This document shows positions 8,240 to 16,495 of a stretch of 49,343 bases of DNA, piece after piece. Position 1 is the stretch's first letter. Every line of letters begins with the position of its first letter. The DNA comes from a virus: IMG/VR virus record IMGVR_UViG_3300045918_000123, positions 1 through 49,343 of that record; one strand, written 5' to 3'. The position numbers and the translations under genes are program-made. The notes under the pieces were generated by a model. It saw nothing but the letters and a program-made list of their open reading frames with translations. It was not told where the DNA came from and made no database searches.

Positions 8240-9866
8240 TTTTTATTTCTTCTAGTGAGTCTGCTACAACAACTTCTAGAACCGGCACACTACCTACCAG
8301 CTCAAGCTCCCAGTACTTAGATTTAGATCCTGAAGGTAATCTAAACGGCGCAATTGATGGTACTGAAACTGTGTAGTATGCTACTGGGTTATTTTCAGCA
8401 TACACATTCAGAGTTACTGGGTATGCGTTAGCGTTTATTTGCCCCCAAGAAAAATTGATGTAGTTTGGATGTGTAAATACTTTTGATTTCCATGTATAGG
8501 TAAGCGCAGTGTTAGCGTTCCACTTCATGATCTTGTTGCCGATAGCTAAATATAGCTCGCCTGAAATAGGGTCGGTATAAGCTGCAGTAGCGTACACGCT
8601 AGATTCAATTAAGCCTTGCTTATTATCTAAACACAAACACCCTTGAACAGTTCCTGTGTCATAGAACATAAATACACGGTTGTCCCACACTACACAAAGC
8701 ATCGAACTAGGTTTGTAGGCATTCCACTCTAGTCGTGTCATTACTGCGTCAGTTAGAACCTTAGTTCCGCTAATACCAATACTAGTAAGTCCTTCTGGGC
8801 TGGCATAAACGACATCACCAAAAGCTGCGCAGATAGAACGTTTAGATAGGCACGAGTAAGGTACTGCTAACTTCTCTAGCGTCATCGATTGAGGGTCTGT
8901 GCCTGTTACAACGTAGGGATTGCCTTTAGTTAAGATTACTAATGAAGTACCAAATGCCCCCAAACCTACTACCGGGAAATCAACAGTTTGCATGTAGGAT
9001 ACAGGCCATGAATACGGCTTATACGCTTCGCAGAAATACACATCGTAGCCCATAAAAGCAGCCATAACGCCGTTAGCCATGTTGGTAAGGCCGATAGCAC
9101 CCGTAGGTAAAATCGCAGATATTTGCGTAGGGAGTACTTCTCCTAAATTGGCCGTGAGGGTGGTGTCGTTGTATGTAGTAGTTGCAATTGGAATCTCTGC
9201 GACGAACCTGTAGCTTGTTGCGGTGCTACCTGTAGAAGTTCGGTAGATGCGTTTTTTTGCACCAAAGCCCATGTTGTAGTTGCCTGCTGGAGCTACGAGC
9301 AATCCAGTAAGATTTACTGTGTCACCAATTTTTACTGCTAGCCCGTTTGATGGCGGTGCTGGTGGGCTCTCTTCTCCCCACACCGAGACGTAGGTATAAG
9401 TGTAAACAAAGGTTTCTGCAGGGGTGCCTGGCTGTGGAACAATTGGTGTTAGTGCTACGTTAGCTGATGTTACTGGTGCGGGCGTGCCTAAATGAAACGC
9501 GGCAGTTGGGTATGGTGCGGAACCTACAGCATTTGAAATGTCTGCTGTTTTAGGGTAGCTGTCACCGGTAAAATATGTTCGTTCTTGGGAGTCCCCCGCA
9601 ACTGCGCCTTTAACTACATCTACGTCAGTTAAGAACGTAAACCAGTATTGTGCTTCGTTAGTACCTACTTGGTCGAAACGATATATGCTTTTGATGGCCG
9701 AGCCAAAAGAACCTGGGTCGTATATCTGAAGAGGGGATTTGTATGCGTCTAGTGTGTCTGAAGTTAGCCGACAGTTAACCGCTTTTTGCGCAGCATTAGA
9801 CGGCAGCATGGCTTTGTCCGTGCTTGGTTTTAGTCCACCGAACCCTGTTATTCTAATTGCAGCCAA
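8232..9866 (-). CDS. Virion structural protein, probable tail nozzle/tubular protein
   Basis: 544 aa, beta-rich, no signal peptide or TM. It opens with MAAIRITGFGGLKPSTDKAML, a beginning shared by a widespread class of podoviral structural proteins encoded after the head-tail connector genes. An Ig-like stretch is visible at about residues 145-195 (VYTYTYVSVWGEESPPAPPS), and propeller-like strands follow. Order (capsid, connectors, this gene, fibre) and size suggest a tail tube or nozzle comparable in role to T7 gp12. Homology to gp12 itself cannot be judged here. The 3' end overlaps the fibre gene. Confidence 0.65.
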   Translation of the reverse strand: MAAIRITGFGGLKPSTDKAMLPSNAAQKAVNCRLTSDTLDAYKSPLQIYDPGSFGSAIKSIYRFDQVGTNEAQYWFTFLTDVDVVKGAVAGDSQERTYFTGDSYPKTADISNAVGSAPYPTAAFHLGTPAPVTSANVALTPIVPQPGTPAETFVYTYTYVSVWGEESPPAPPSNGLAVKIGDTVNLTGLLVAPAGNYNMGFGAKKRIYRTSTGSTATSYRFVAEIPIATTTYNDTTLTANLGEVLPTQISAILPTGAIGLTNMANGVMAAFMGYDVYFCEAYKPYSWPVSYMQTVDFPVVGLGAFGTSLVILTKGNPYVVTGTDPQSMTLEKLAVPYSCLSKRSICAAFGDVVYASPEGLTSIGISGTKVLTDAVMTRLEWNAYKPSSMLCVVWDNRVFMFYDTGTVQGCLCLDNKQGLIESSVYATAAYTDPISGELYLAIGNKIMKWNANTALTYTWKSKVFTHPNYINFSWGQINANAYPVTLNVYAENNPVAYYTVSVPSIAPFRLPSGSKSKYWELELVGSVPVLEVVVADSLEEIKNV

Positions 9867-9876
9867 ACTATTACTC

Positions 9877-10506
9877 CTAGATAACTGGTTTTAACTGAAC
9901 TTGCATTCCTGCATTGGTTGAAGCTTTGTATGCTTTCCACTTAGCGTCACGAATCGCCTCAGCGAATTGCGCTCTGTACGTCATTGCAGTACCTGCATCA
10001 GTAAATGGTTTGTGTGGGATAGTCATTAAACGCGCTTTAGCACCTGCAGCCAGAGCCTCTGAATACATGTCGTATATAAATGTATCGATGTCTGTTGCGG
10101 ATTTGCTTGGGGCTACTACAATAGTTGCGTTTATTACATCTGCTACTTGAGGTACTTTATAGAGACGAATAGAACTGCCGTTTTCAATTTGGTACCCTAC
10201 AACACCACCAACATCTGTTTTCCATAGGTGGTCTGCGTTACTGGTAATTGTTCCTGCAATAGGATCTATTTTAGAAGCGCCAACATACAGCTCTCGTACG
10301 CCTATAATCTGTTTGTTAGCTATCGCTGGTATCACATAAACGCTTGTGCCTGGCACTACTGTAATTGGTGTAATATCTACACTTAGAATCCATGACTTTT
10401 TATATAACTCTATGGCTGCGTTGAGTAATGCGTTTATAGCAAGTTCTTTAGAACATCCATTGAGCTCTGGCATCACGTCATCTAGCATGGCAGTAAACGC
10501 GGTCAT
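9877..10506 (-). CDS. Head-tail connector/adaptor protein
   Basis: 209 aa. The N-terminus has the pattern of podoviral neck proteins: FTAMLDDVMPELNGCSKELA, then a helix INALLNAAIELYKKSW. Strands follow (VVPGTSVYVIPAIANKQI), and the C-terminal half is helical with Ala/Lys-rich sequence and a final AYKAST segment. This helix-strand-helix layout and its place between capsid genes and the nozzle candidate suit a connector of the gp11/T7 or tail-adaptor class. It overlaps the upstream 109-aa gene by 4 bp (ATGA-type junction). Confidence 0.65.
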   Translation of the reverse strand: MTAFTAMLDDVMPELNGCSKELAINALLNAAIELYKKSWILSVDITPITVVPGTSVYVIPAIANKQIIGVRELYVGASKIDPIAGTITSNADHLWKTDVGGVVGYQIENGSSIRLYKVPQVADVINATIVVAPSKSATDIDTFIYDMYSEALAAGAKARLMTIPHKPFTDAGTAMTYRAQFAEAIRDAKWKAYKASTNAGMQVQLKPVI

Positions 10507-10832
10507 AGTGCGGTGAGCCCTTCTTTAAACATTGTGATAAATGCGGCAGCGCGTGCGGCTACAGTCTCTTCACTATCTCTTAGTTGCCCGTGCGCAATAA
10601 CATAGTCACGAACTACTTTTTTATATTCATCCCCTATGGGGAAAGTTCCGCCAAGCACCGCGTCAGCGATGGCTACGTTATACTGCCCAAAAAATACATC
10701 TGGGCGGGCTTTGCGGATCATTTTTACTGCGTCGTTCGCACCCACCAATAATTCGGCATCTGAGTACCGAACCGAACCTACGTCCTGTAGTAGAACCCTT
10801 GCTTCTGCGATGATGTTTGCGTACGTTGTCAT
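10503..10832 (-). CDS. Small head-tail joining protein (DUF6682-like)
   Basis: 109 aa, all-helical. The start TTYANIIAEARVLLQDVGS, then RYSDAELLVGANDAVKMI, is the recognisable N-terminal pattern of a common podoviral joining protein (DUF6682-like; the name is from memory). The rest comprises helices for an adaptor ring. It is coupled to the next connector gene by a 4-bp overlap and lies 2 bp downstream of the 96-aa gene. Function is inferred from context and pattern. Confidence 0.6.
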   Translation of the reverse strand: MTTYANIIAEARVLLQDVGSVRYSDAELLVGANDAVKMIRKARPDVFFGQYNVAIADAVLGGTFPIGDEYKKVVRDYVIAHGQLRDSEETVAARAAAFITMFKEGLTAL

Positions 10833-10834
10833 TA

Positions 10835-11125
10835 TTAAGCTGCTAGTGCGTCATCTAAGTCAGCTGTAGTAGGTTTAGCTGGTGCGTGAGGTTTCTTTAC
10901 ATTCATAGGAGCTTCTGGCTTTTTAGCTAAAATAACTGTGTTGCCGTCATCTGTTAAAGCAGTACCTTCTAAGATCTCAAGACCTGCTGGAGTTACTTCA
11001 AAACCGTTCTCTGTAGTGTGTGCTACCAATACGTGTTTACTCTCTCGCATTACTACTACTGCGCCGGCGCCTACTTGTGCTTCTTCACCTAACTGCTCAA
11101 CTACTGATTCTAGTGTGTGCGACAT
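10835..11125 (-). CDS. Hypothetical virion-region protein (96 aa)
   Basis: 96 aa. A short helix with acidic residues is followed by a compact beta domain (GAGAVVVMRESKHVLVAHTT, then FEVTPAGLEILEG) and a Lys/Pro/Ala-rich tail. No family was recognised. It is encoded with the capsid and connector genes, so it may be a minor head component. A good AGGAGAAA site precedes the ATG. Confidence 0.55.
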   Translation of the reverse strand: MSHTLESVVEQLGEEAQVGAGAVVVMRESKHVLVAHTTENGFEVTPAGLEILEGTALTDDGNTVILAKKPEAPMNVKKPHAPAKPTTADLDDALAA

Positions 11126-11174
11126 TTGTTTCTCCTATTAATGGGATGGCAAGACGCCTTCCCTTACTTTTAAA

Positions 11175-11528
11175 CTAGGCTGCTAGAGCTGCTGTAACCC
11201 AAGTCAAACCTGTAGTACCTACTTGAATAAAGATTGCGCCTTTTGCGTTTGTTACTGATACTGATGCGTTAGCTGCACCGCCGTTGATAGTAGCGCCTGT
11301 GTTAGGGAACACTGCTGATGCCGCTGCGCCGCTGTTACGAACAAATACCATAGTGCCTTGAGGCATGTCTGGTGGAAGTGCTACGCTGTCCGCGGCGGTA
11401 GCGCATGTTGCGATTACGTTAATAGCGCCTAAAACTGGAGTTGATGCTGAGTTAGCGCCACCTGCTAATGCTACGATTCCTGTTACTACGCCGCCGGTTA
11501 ATACTGCTGCTTGTGATGAGTATGCCAT
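11175..11528 (-). CDS. Probable capsid decoration-like protein
   Basis: 117 aa, low in charge, rich in Ala, Val, Gly and Thr, predicted mostly beta. Patterns such as MPQGTMVFVRNSGAAASAVF, GATINGGAANASVSV and IFIQVGTTGLTW recur in small phage head proteins encoded next to the major capsid gene. It is the first gene after the capsid-gene terminator and would be made at a reduced or separately controlled level. It is probably a decoration or head-surface protein; direct proof is lacking. Confidence 0.55.
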   Translation of the reverse strand: MAYSSQAAVLTGGVVTGIVALAGGANSASTPVLGAINVIATCATAADSVALPPDMPQGTMVFVRNSGAAASAVFPNTGATINGGAANASVSVTNAKGAIFIQVGTTGLTWVTAALAA

Positions 11529-11548
11529 TTCGTTTTCCTTTAAGTTTT

Positions 11549-11571
11549 AAAAAGAGGGGGTTTCCCCCCTC
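11549..11571 (-). terminator. Rho-independent terminator after the major capsid gene
   Basis: On the minus strand GAGGGGG pairs with CCCCCTC (7 bp, loop GAAA) and is followed by TTTTT. It lies between the capsid stop (11596) and the next ATG (11528), so it would cut transcription after the capsid gene. Confidence 0.8.
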
Positions 11572-11579
11572 CTCAAGTT

Positions 11580-11593
11580 GTTTACATGTTAAC
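11580..11593. promoter_or_regulatory. Operator-like palindrome GTTTACATGTTAAC
   Basis: An exact consensus copy between the capsid stop codon and the terminator stem. No -10 box is placed to use it as a promoter, so it looks like a stoperator-type site. Confidence 0.55.
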
Positions 11594-11595
11594 TA

Positions 11596-12582
11596 TTAAT
11601 ACACGATAGCGTATGTCAAGCCTTCAGGTTTTGTGGTTAAGTAGCCATAAACATTCAAACCACGAGCAAAATCGCCGAAGTCATTAGGGTTACGTACTGT
11701 TTCCATTTTTGTCATTTGTGAAGCAAAGCTAATTGCTGACTTGTGGCCGGCAAGAAGTAAACGACGTTTGTTAGCGTTAGTAGTACCTGCGATACTAGTT
11801 TCAGTACCGTCACCAGAAATCCAAACAACACCTGATGCTGCCATTTTTGGTAAGTTGTTTGAAACATACACAGTGAAACGATCGATAGTACCGATACGGC
11901 CATTACGTACGATAGAAGAAGCATCACCCATGAATTGAGCTTGTGCTAAGTTAGAGGACATTAACAATTGACGTGTAGCTGGGTCAATTACTAACCAACG
12001 GTCTGTATCAGGAATGTTTTGTTCATCTAAAACGCCGCCCAATGCTGTTAGTGTAGCCAAGACATTACCGGTAGTTAATTGCAATGGCGTGCCTGTAGTA
12101 CCTAAGTTGTATGAAGTAGATGACACGCCTGCTGTAGCACCCCAGTTAGCCGCTGCTGCGCCACTGAATGTGTTATAGATGACGTTAGAATCGATAGCGA
12201 TTTTCATTTGCATTGAGGCATCGTTAGTGAAAACGTCCATCAATTTTGGTTGCGCTTGGTAAGCTAAAACATCATTGACTTGGAACGCAAAGTAGCGACC
12301 TTTATCGATGTTCATGTTGATTGTGTTAGGGGTAGGCACTTCGTACGTTAAAGCGGTACCTGCGGAGTAGCTGTTGATTGTCAAGCTAGGGATGTTGTTG
12401 ATGACGATTTTGTCGCCCATAGCTTTGATTTCGCCTTCCCAATTGGTATTAGCGATTTCACCAAAGATTGTGGCCTTGTAGAACTTAGCATTTAATTTGC
12501 TAGACCACAACTGAGGAATAAACGTACCTGAGTACGAAGGGTTGGTATTAAAGGGTGCTGCTACTGGATATATTGCTGCCAT
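11596..12582 (-). CDS. Major capsid protein
   Basis: 328 aa. The start MAAIYPVAAPFNTNPSYSG, then FIPQLWSSKLNAKFY and IFGEIANTNWEGE, matches the HK97-fold coat proteins of a podovirus group. Typical elements are the P-domain stretch GDKIVINNIPSLTIN, the middle ALGGVLDEQNIPDTDRWLVI with its DPATRQLLM helix, and the end NVYGYLTTKPEGLTYAIVY. The length suits a T=7 coat subunit without a large insertion. It follows the scaffold gene, its transcript ends at a strong terminator, and it is probably the most abundant virion protein. Confidence 0.9.
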   Translation of the reverse strand: MAAIYPVAAPFNTNPSYSGTFIPQLWSSKLNAKFYKATIFGEIANTNWEGEIKAMGDKIVINNIPSLTINSYSAGTALTYEVPTPNTINMNIDKGRYFAFQVNDVLAYQAQPKLMDVFTNDASMQMKIAIDSNVIYNTFSGAAAANWGATAGVSSTSYNLGTTGTPLQLTTGNVLATLTALGGVLDEQNIPDTDRWLVIDPATRQLLMSSNLAQAQFMGDASSIVRNGRIGTIDRFTVYVSNNLPKMAASGVVWISGDGTETSIAGTTNANKRRLLLAGHKSAISFASQMTKMETVRNPNDFGDFARGLNVYGYLTTKPEGLTYAIVY

Positions 12583-12642
12583 GATAAAACTCCTATATAA
12601 AATTTAACTGCGTCGGATTATTCATAGCCCACAACATATTCA

Positions 12643-13605
12643 TTACCAGCGTACGCGTCCGTCGGCATAAGCACGTTCGGCATCGGCCTGTAGTGCATCT
12701 ATTTCGGCGGCAGACATGGTTTGAGAATTGCGAATATCAAATGCTCGCTCATACTCATCGCCAGTCCAAGTTCTGTCAGTGACAGGTTTTGCTGCAGCTG
12801 CTGCAGATTTTGCTGGGGCTACTTGACGTTGAAGTTCTTGTTGTGCTTTTGTTAGTGTTTCGGTAGTAGCGGCAACTGGGTCTGGCTGGGCTTGTTTTTT
12901 ATACAAGTTAAATAGTGCAATAGTGCGAGCACTGTCTAGTTTGCTAGATGCGTCATCTAGTGCGGCTTGTCTTGGCGCCCCAGTTTCAGGACTGTATTCA
13001 TCTAACCAATCTAACCACTTAGGATCTGCATTAACTGTTTCCCAATCAGGTACGGCTTTAGCGATAGATTCCATAAATTTATCCCCCGCTGTGGCAGCTT
13101 GCGTTTTTTCAAAGTCGGCCACTTTACTAGCTACCGTCTGAACTTTCGCGTCTTGTTGTTTCGCAACAACTGCTGCTTCCTGTTTTGCTACTTTCTTCAT
13201 CACTGCCAAAAGGTCACTTCCAAATGCTTCTTCGTCTTCGGATGTAACTGTTTGCGCTTCCACTGCTACTGGTGCCTGCTGACTTAACAACTCAATCTGC
13301 TTACGCATAACTTCCATTGAGGCGTTTGAATCTTTAAGCTGCTGGTGTAGCCTAGGAACCTCTGCATTGAATTTACCTTGCAAGGTTGTAAATCTGGCCT
13401 TGTAGGTTTCTTCTTCTGCGTCTGGTTGCGCTTTTGGTTTTGGTTCAGGTACGACTGCCGCTTCAGCTGCTACTTCTGCTACAGCTTCTGGTTTGTCGGT
13501 GTCCGTAGGGTTAGCTAGGGTCGCTTGCTCTTCTGCTATTGCTTTTTCGATTGCTTCTGCTTCATCCAACTCACGTTGAATTTGTGCTGGTAATTCCTGA
13601 CTCAT
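12643..13605 (-). CDS. Scaffolding protein
   Basis: 320 aa, very acidic at the N-terminus (ELDEAEAIEKAIAEEQATL), with no Cys and a large content of Ala, Gln, Glu and Lys. A long coiled coil covers residues about 75-110. The C-terminal end WTGDEYERAFDIRNSQTM plus a helical basic patch is the usual coat-binding tail. Position directly before the major capsid gene and this composition identify the scaffold. It is preceded by a strong sigma70-type promoter and a second operator-like palindrome in a leader of about 120 nt. The ribosome site AAGGAGAA precedes the ATG. Confidence 0.85.
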   Translation of the reverse strand: MSQELPAQIQRELDEAEAIEKAIAEEQATLANPTDTDKPEAVAEVAAEAAVVPEPKPKAQPDAEEETYKARFTTLQGKFNAEVPRLHQQLKDSNASMEVMRKQIELLSQQAPVAVEAQTVTSEDEEAFGSDLLAVMKKVAKQEAAVVAKQQDAKVQTVASKVADFEKTQAATAGDKFMESIAKAVPDWETVNADPKWLDWLDEYSPETGAPRQAALDDASSKLDSARTIALFNLYKKQAQPDPVAATTETLTKAQQELQRQVAPAKSAAAAAKPVTDRTWTGDEYERAFDIRNSQTMSAAEIDALQADAERAYADGRVRW

Positions 13606-13641
13606 ATTTTCTCCTTAGTGCCGACTACGGTTTTTGAGTTT

Positions 13642-13655
13642 GTTTACATGTAAAC
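13642..13655. promoter_or_regulatory. Operator-like palindrome, perfect copy
   Basis: GTTTACATGTAAAC is fully palindromic, and the symmetry extends to 18 bp (TT...AA). It lies in the leader between the promoter near 13740 and the scaffold ATG, downstream of the predicted transcript start, so a bound protein would act as a roadblock. Confidence 0.6.
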
Positions 13656-13731
13656 AAGTGTTCATGAAACTTTACGGGCTACTTTTGGTACTGGCACTCT
13701 ATTAAGGCGGTGCCATATTCCTTACTTTTTA

Positions 13732-13760
13732 TTTATACTACAAAACTGTTAACATGTCAA
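13732..13760 (-). promoter_or_regulatory. Strong sigma70-type promoter for scaffold and capsid genes
   Basis: On the minus strand -35 TTGACA (13760-13755), a 17-bp spacer, -10 TATAAA (13737-13732). The -35 lies within AACATGTTGACATGTTAAC, which contains overlapping copies of the operator motif. The predicted start is near 13725. Confidence 0.75.
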
Positions 13761-15023
13761 CATGTTATTGCGCCTAGCCCTCGTGGCAGCCCAAACCATA
13801 ATCATTAGCTCTTCATCTGTGGGGTTTAGTACCCCATTTGGGTTGGGTTGTGCAAATGAGGATAGTGCGCTTGCTCCATTGTTCGTTGGGGCAGCACTTG
13901 CTGTTGGAGCTAGGTGGCTGCTAGTAGTTTTAGCAGTGCGCCCTAATACTATTGCTGCGCTGTCGGCTTGCGGATTAACAACGCCTATATGTGCTGTGCC
14001 TATTGTTGGTAAAGCTTTAGCTTCGGCGCTAGCGCGCCCTTTGTAAATATGCCCTGCAACTGCATAGCCTTTACTTCCTAATACTGTGGCCATAGCATCG
14101 GCAGTTGGTGCTACTGTGCTAGCGTTGAATGTGGCTTTTTCTTCTCGGGGTTTAGCCTCGGCGTCATAGCTAGGAATAAACCTAGCGCCTCCTTTTGCTA
14201 CCCCCTGTCCTGTGTCCCACGCATAGGTAGCACTGCTATCTACAGAGTAACTTGAAGTGTAAAGCGATGTTACGTAGTTGTTTACGCTGCTTGATGCTGA
14301 GTAAGATCCTGTGACTTGTATTACGTCTACTAAAACACTAAATGCGGTGTCGTATGTGCTGCCGATAAAGCTTCTGATAGATGTGGCACTAGAAAAGGAG
14401 GCTGCTACGGTCTGCTGGATACTACTTGATGTTGTGTAGCTACTGCTTATAGTGTTTATTATTGAGAAACTAGTACTATATGTACTGCTAGTGATGTTAA
14501 TTACTGAAAAGCTCGTGCTATAGCTTGCGCTTGCAGTTAGTACTGAGGCTTCGACGCTATAAATAACATCATAGCTACCTAAAGCATAGTTTAGTACCGA
14601 GGTGCTAGTTGAGTAGCTACTACTTACATAGTTTAGTACCGAGGTGCTAGTTGAGTAGCTACTACTTACATAGTTTAGTACACTTGCTGATGTTGTGAAC
14701 GAGCTTGCTACGATATTGCGTAAACTAAATGCAGCTGAGTAACTACCCGCTACTGTGCTACTAACACTAAATTGGGCTGCGTAGCTGGAAACAACGTTGT
14801 TATTTACAGTACTGCTAGTAGTGTAAAAGGCGCTTACTGTAGAAACGCCAGAAGCTGTCCACGAGGAAAGTCCTAAAACTCCTTCTACCGGTTGCGCTGT
14901 TGCGCTTCTAGGTGCTGCAAACGCTTGATTGTTTACGCCATCAACTAGGCTTGATGTTCCTGCTGGTGCTGGTGTGGCAAAGGCATCATTAGCGATAACG
15001 CCATCTATGATGACAAATGCCAT
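13749..15023 (-). CDS. Ser/Thr/Tyr-rich repeat virion protein
   Basis: 424 aa. Residues about 60-260 consist of some 14 imperfect repeats of about 14 residues built on S-x-Y-S-T-S-x-S-V-x-x-x-x-S, for example SSYSTSTSVLNYV. Alternating Ser/Thr and hydrophobic residues predict a regular beta stack or solenoid. The N-terminus carries two copies of a short element (FATPAPAGTSSLVDGVNN, then FAAPRSATAQPVEGV), and the C-terminus has a compact domain (DEELMIMVWAATRARRNN). It resembles repeat proteins of unknown role in podovirus virion clusters. It is encoded between lysis and capsid genes; its stop lies on top of the scaffold promoter. Confidence 0.7.
   Translation of the reverse strand: MAFVIIDGVIANDAFATPAPAGTSSLVDGVNNQAFAAPRSATAQPVEGVLGLSSWTASGVSTVSAFYTTSSTVNNNVVSSYAAQFSVSSTVAGSYSAAFSLRNIVASSFTTSASVLNYVSSSYSTSTSVLNYVSSSYSTSTSVLNYALGSYDVIYSVEASVLTASASYSTSFSVINITSSTYSTSFSIINTISSSYTTSSSIQQTVAASFSSATSIRSFIGSTYDTAFSVLVDVIQVTGSYSASSSVNNYVTSLYTSSYSVDSSATYAWDTGQGVAKGGARFIPSYDAEAKPREEKATFNASTVAPTADAMATVLGSKGYAVAGHIYKGRASAEAKALPTIGTAHIGVVNPQADSAAIVLGRTAKTTSSHLAPTASAAPTNNGASALSSFAQPNPNGVLNPTDEELMIMVWAATRARRNNMLTC
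14585..14668 (-). repeat. 42-bp tandem repeat, two exact copies plus a partial third
   Basis: Copy 1 is 14585-14626 and copy 2 is 14627-14668; a third starts at 14669 and diverges after about 14 bases. The unit is 14 codons, the same as the protein repeat. Two identical DNA copies point to recent duplication in the fibre-like gene. Confidence 0.85.
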
Positions 15024-15032
15024 GGCTTATCC

Positions 15033-15704
15033 TTAGTTAAATTCTACCCATGCGCCGTTAATTAGAAGTTTACGGTTGCCTGTAGTTACTGCAAAAGTTG
15101 ACCAAACAACAATCCCCTCACCTGGCAATAATATAAGCTCGTCGCTTTCGTCTGATGGGTTCCATTCGTCTGTTTGTGCTGACCAGTGTCCACCGCCGCC
15201 TGTAAGCAAGTCCATCGTATTGCCAACAAATGCCCACACTGCAGCTACGTTAGTTACTGTTAAGCCTGTGGAAGCGGTAGCGAGTAATGCCTGTGCTGCA
15301 GCGTCCGTTGTTCTGCGTTTGGCTGGTGTAGTTGCACCTGCTGATAGCGTGCCTGTAAAGCTAATTCGGTTGACATTAATCAATGGAGCAATTAAATCCA
15401 CTGCTAGTGTAGTGCTGAAATTATGCTTAAACGTCATCCTATCTACCGCGACTTTGATGGTGCTAGTTAGTGGGTTGATTAAGAACATAAAACCTGTTGT
15501 TGTACCTGTATGCACTGCTGCTGGTATGGCTTGAGCCGGCACTACGAATTTAAAATGCCCTACTTCGTCGCGCTCGCTTGATGGGATAAAAAAGTATTCT
15601 TCTACCGTATTTGCACCGACTACCGATTCTTTGGTGCGGATTTTTTTACCAGTATTGCCTGTGTCTAAGGGTAAAATGACTACATTGTCTGTTTTAGCTG
15701 CCAT
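15033..15704 (-). CDS. Virion-region hypothetical protein (223 aa)
   Basis: 223 aa, soluble, beta-rich. It begins MAAKTDNVVILPLDTGNTGK, and its strands include EEYFFIPSSERDEVGHFKF, IKVAVDRMTFKHNFST and ELILLPGEGIVVWSTFAV. The lone long helix is near residues 135-170. No catalytic motif was found. Its size, beta content and tight spacing (10-11 bp) within the virion cluster point to a structural protein, perhaps a spike or decoration part, but the family was not recognised. Confidence 0.6.
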   Translation of the reverse strand: MAAKTDNVVILPLDTGNTGKKIRTKESVVGANTVEEYFFIPSSERDEVGHFKFVVPAQAIPAAVHTGTTTGFMFLINPLTSTIKVAVDRMTFKHNFSTTLAVDLIAPLINVNRISFTGTLSAGATTPAKRRTTDAAAQALLATASTGLTVTNVAAVWAFVGNTMDLLTGGGGHWSAQTDEWNPSDESDELILLPGEGIVVWSTFAVTTGNRKLLINGAWVEFN

Positions 15705-15714
15705 GGTTTATGCC

Positions 15715-16218
15715 TTATGCTGTTTCACATTGATAGCCAACTGAGAATGTATCATTGGCACTTGATCCTGATCCTGCTGTTACCGTACGTCTAATCCACA
15801 ACGCAATATGCTGACCGGCTGGAATGGAGCCTAGTGCAATGCCCGCCGCTGCTGATGCTGGTGCACTGAAAGTAACGCCTGTTGGTGCAGTAGCTTCATT
15901 GGCAACGGTTTGCTCTGTGCCGTTAATTGCTGCCGTGCCTACACCTATATCAACTGTTGTGCCTGCTAGTGGTGTGTTTGCGCTAATCCATGCAACCAAG
16001 TTTGTCATTACGCTTGAAGCATTAGAGTTGTGAATGTACACGCATCGATATTCAACTAGCCCTGCAACTGCTTGCGCTGCTGATACTGCATCAAATAGTG
16101 AATCCACAGTAGTTGGTGCCGCGACAGATGATTTAGCTCCGCCAAGCGAAGCATTACCTACCGCATTAGCTGCGCCACCGGAAAGTCTTGTTGCAAAATC
16201 GCCTGTAATAATCGCCAT
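15715..16218 (-). CDS. Virion-region beta-sandwich protein (167 aa)
   Basis: 167 aa, low charge, beta-rich. The sequence CVYIHNSNASSVMTNLVAWI, then IPAGQHIALWIRRTV and DTFSVGYQC, resembles a recurrent small phage protein with a jelly-roll or Ig-like pattern found near capsid genes. It is the first gene behind its own promoter (16272-16244). Probably a structural or decoration protein. Confidence 0.6.
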   Translation of the reverse strand: MAIITGDFATRLSGGAANAVGNASLGGAKSSVAAPTTVDSLFDAVSAAQAVAGLVEYRCVYIHNSNASSVMTNLVAWISANTPLAGTTVDIGVGTAAINGTEQTVANEATAPTGVTFSAPASAAAGIALGSIPAGQHIALWIRRTVTAGSGSSANDTFSVGYQCETA

Positions 16219-16243
16219 AAAAAACCCTTAAAAGTTAATATAT

Positions 16244-16272
16244 CTTATACTACAAATTTGTTTACACGTCAA
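16244..16272 (-). promoter_or_regulatory. Sigma70-type promoter for the 16218 gene
   Basis: On the minus strand -35 TTGACG (16272-16267), 17 bp, -10 TATAAG (16249-16244). It shares the GTAGTATAA upstream context of the scaffold promoter and contains an operator-like copy GTTTACACGTCAAC at 16260-16273. Confidence 0.65.
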
Positions 16273-16276
16273 CATA

Positions 16277-16495
16277 TTATGCCATACGAGCTAGGATTTC
16301 TGGGGCTTTGTCGATTGCATCTAGGATCTTTTTAAGTACTTGTGCTTTGCCTTGTTCCTGAGCTACATGATCGACTTGCGTCTCCAGTCTGTTTCTAGAC
16401 TCCTCCCGCATTGTGTCCAGCCATTCTTTAACTACTGATAGGCTTTTGTCGTTCTTTAGTCGTGTTAGGGCTTCGTATAGGGCGCGTTCGTTCAT
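16277..16495 (-). CDS. Conserved small helical phage protein (72 aa)
   Basis: 72 aa, all-helical and hydrophilic: MNERALYEALTRLKNDKSL, VVKEWLDTMREESRNRLET, then GKAQVLKKILDAIDKAPEIL. This two-helix layout recurs in small tailed-phage proteins of unknown role. It overlaps the 3-TM holin candidate by 4 bp and ends the lysis cluster. Confidence 0.6.
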   Translation of the reverse strand: MNERALYEALTRLKNDKSLSVVKEWLDTMREESRNRLETQVDHVAQEQGKAQVLKKILDAIDKAPEILARMA

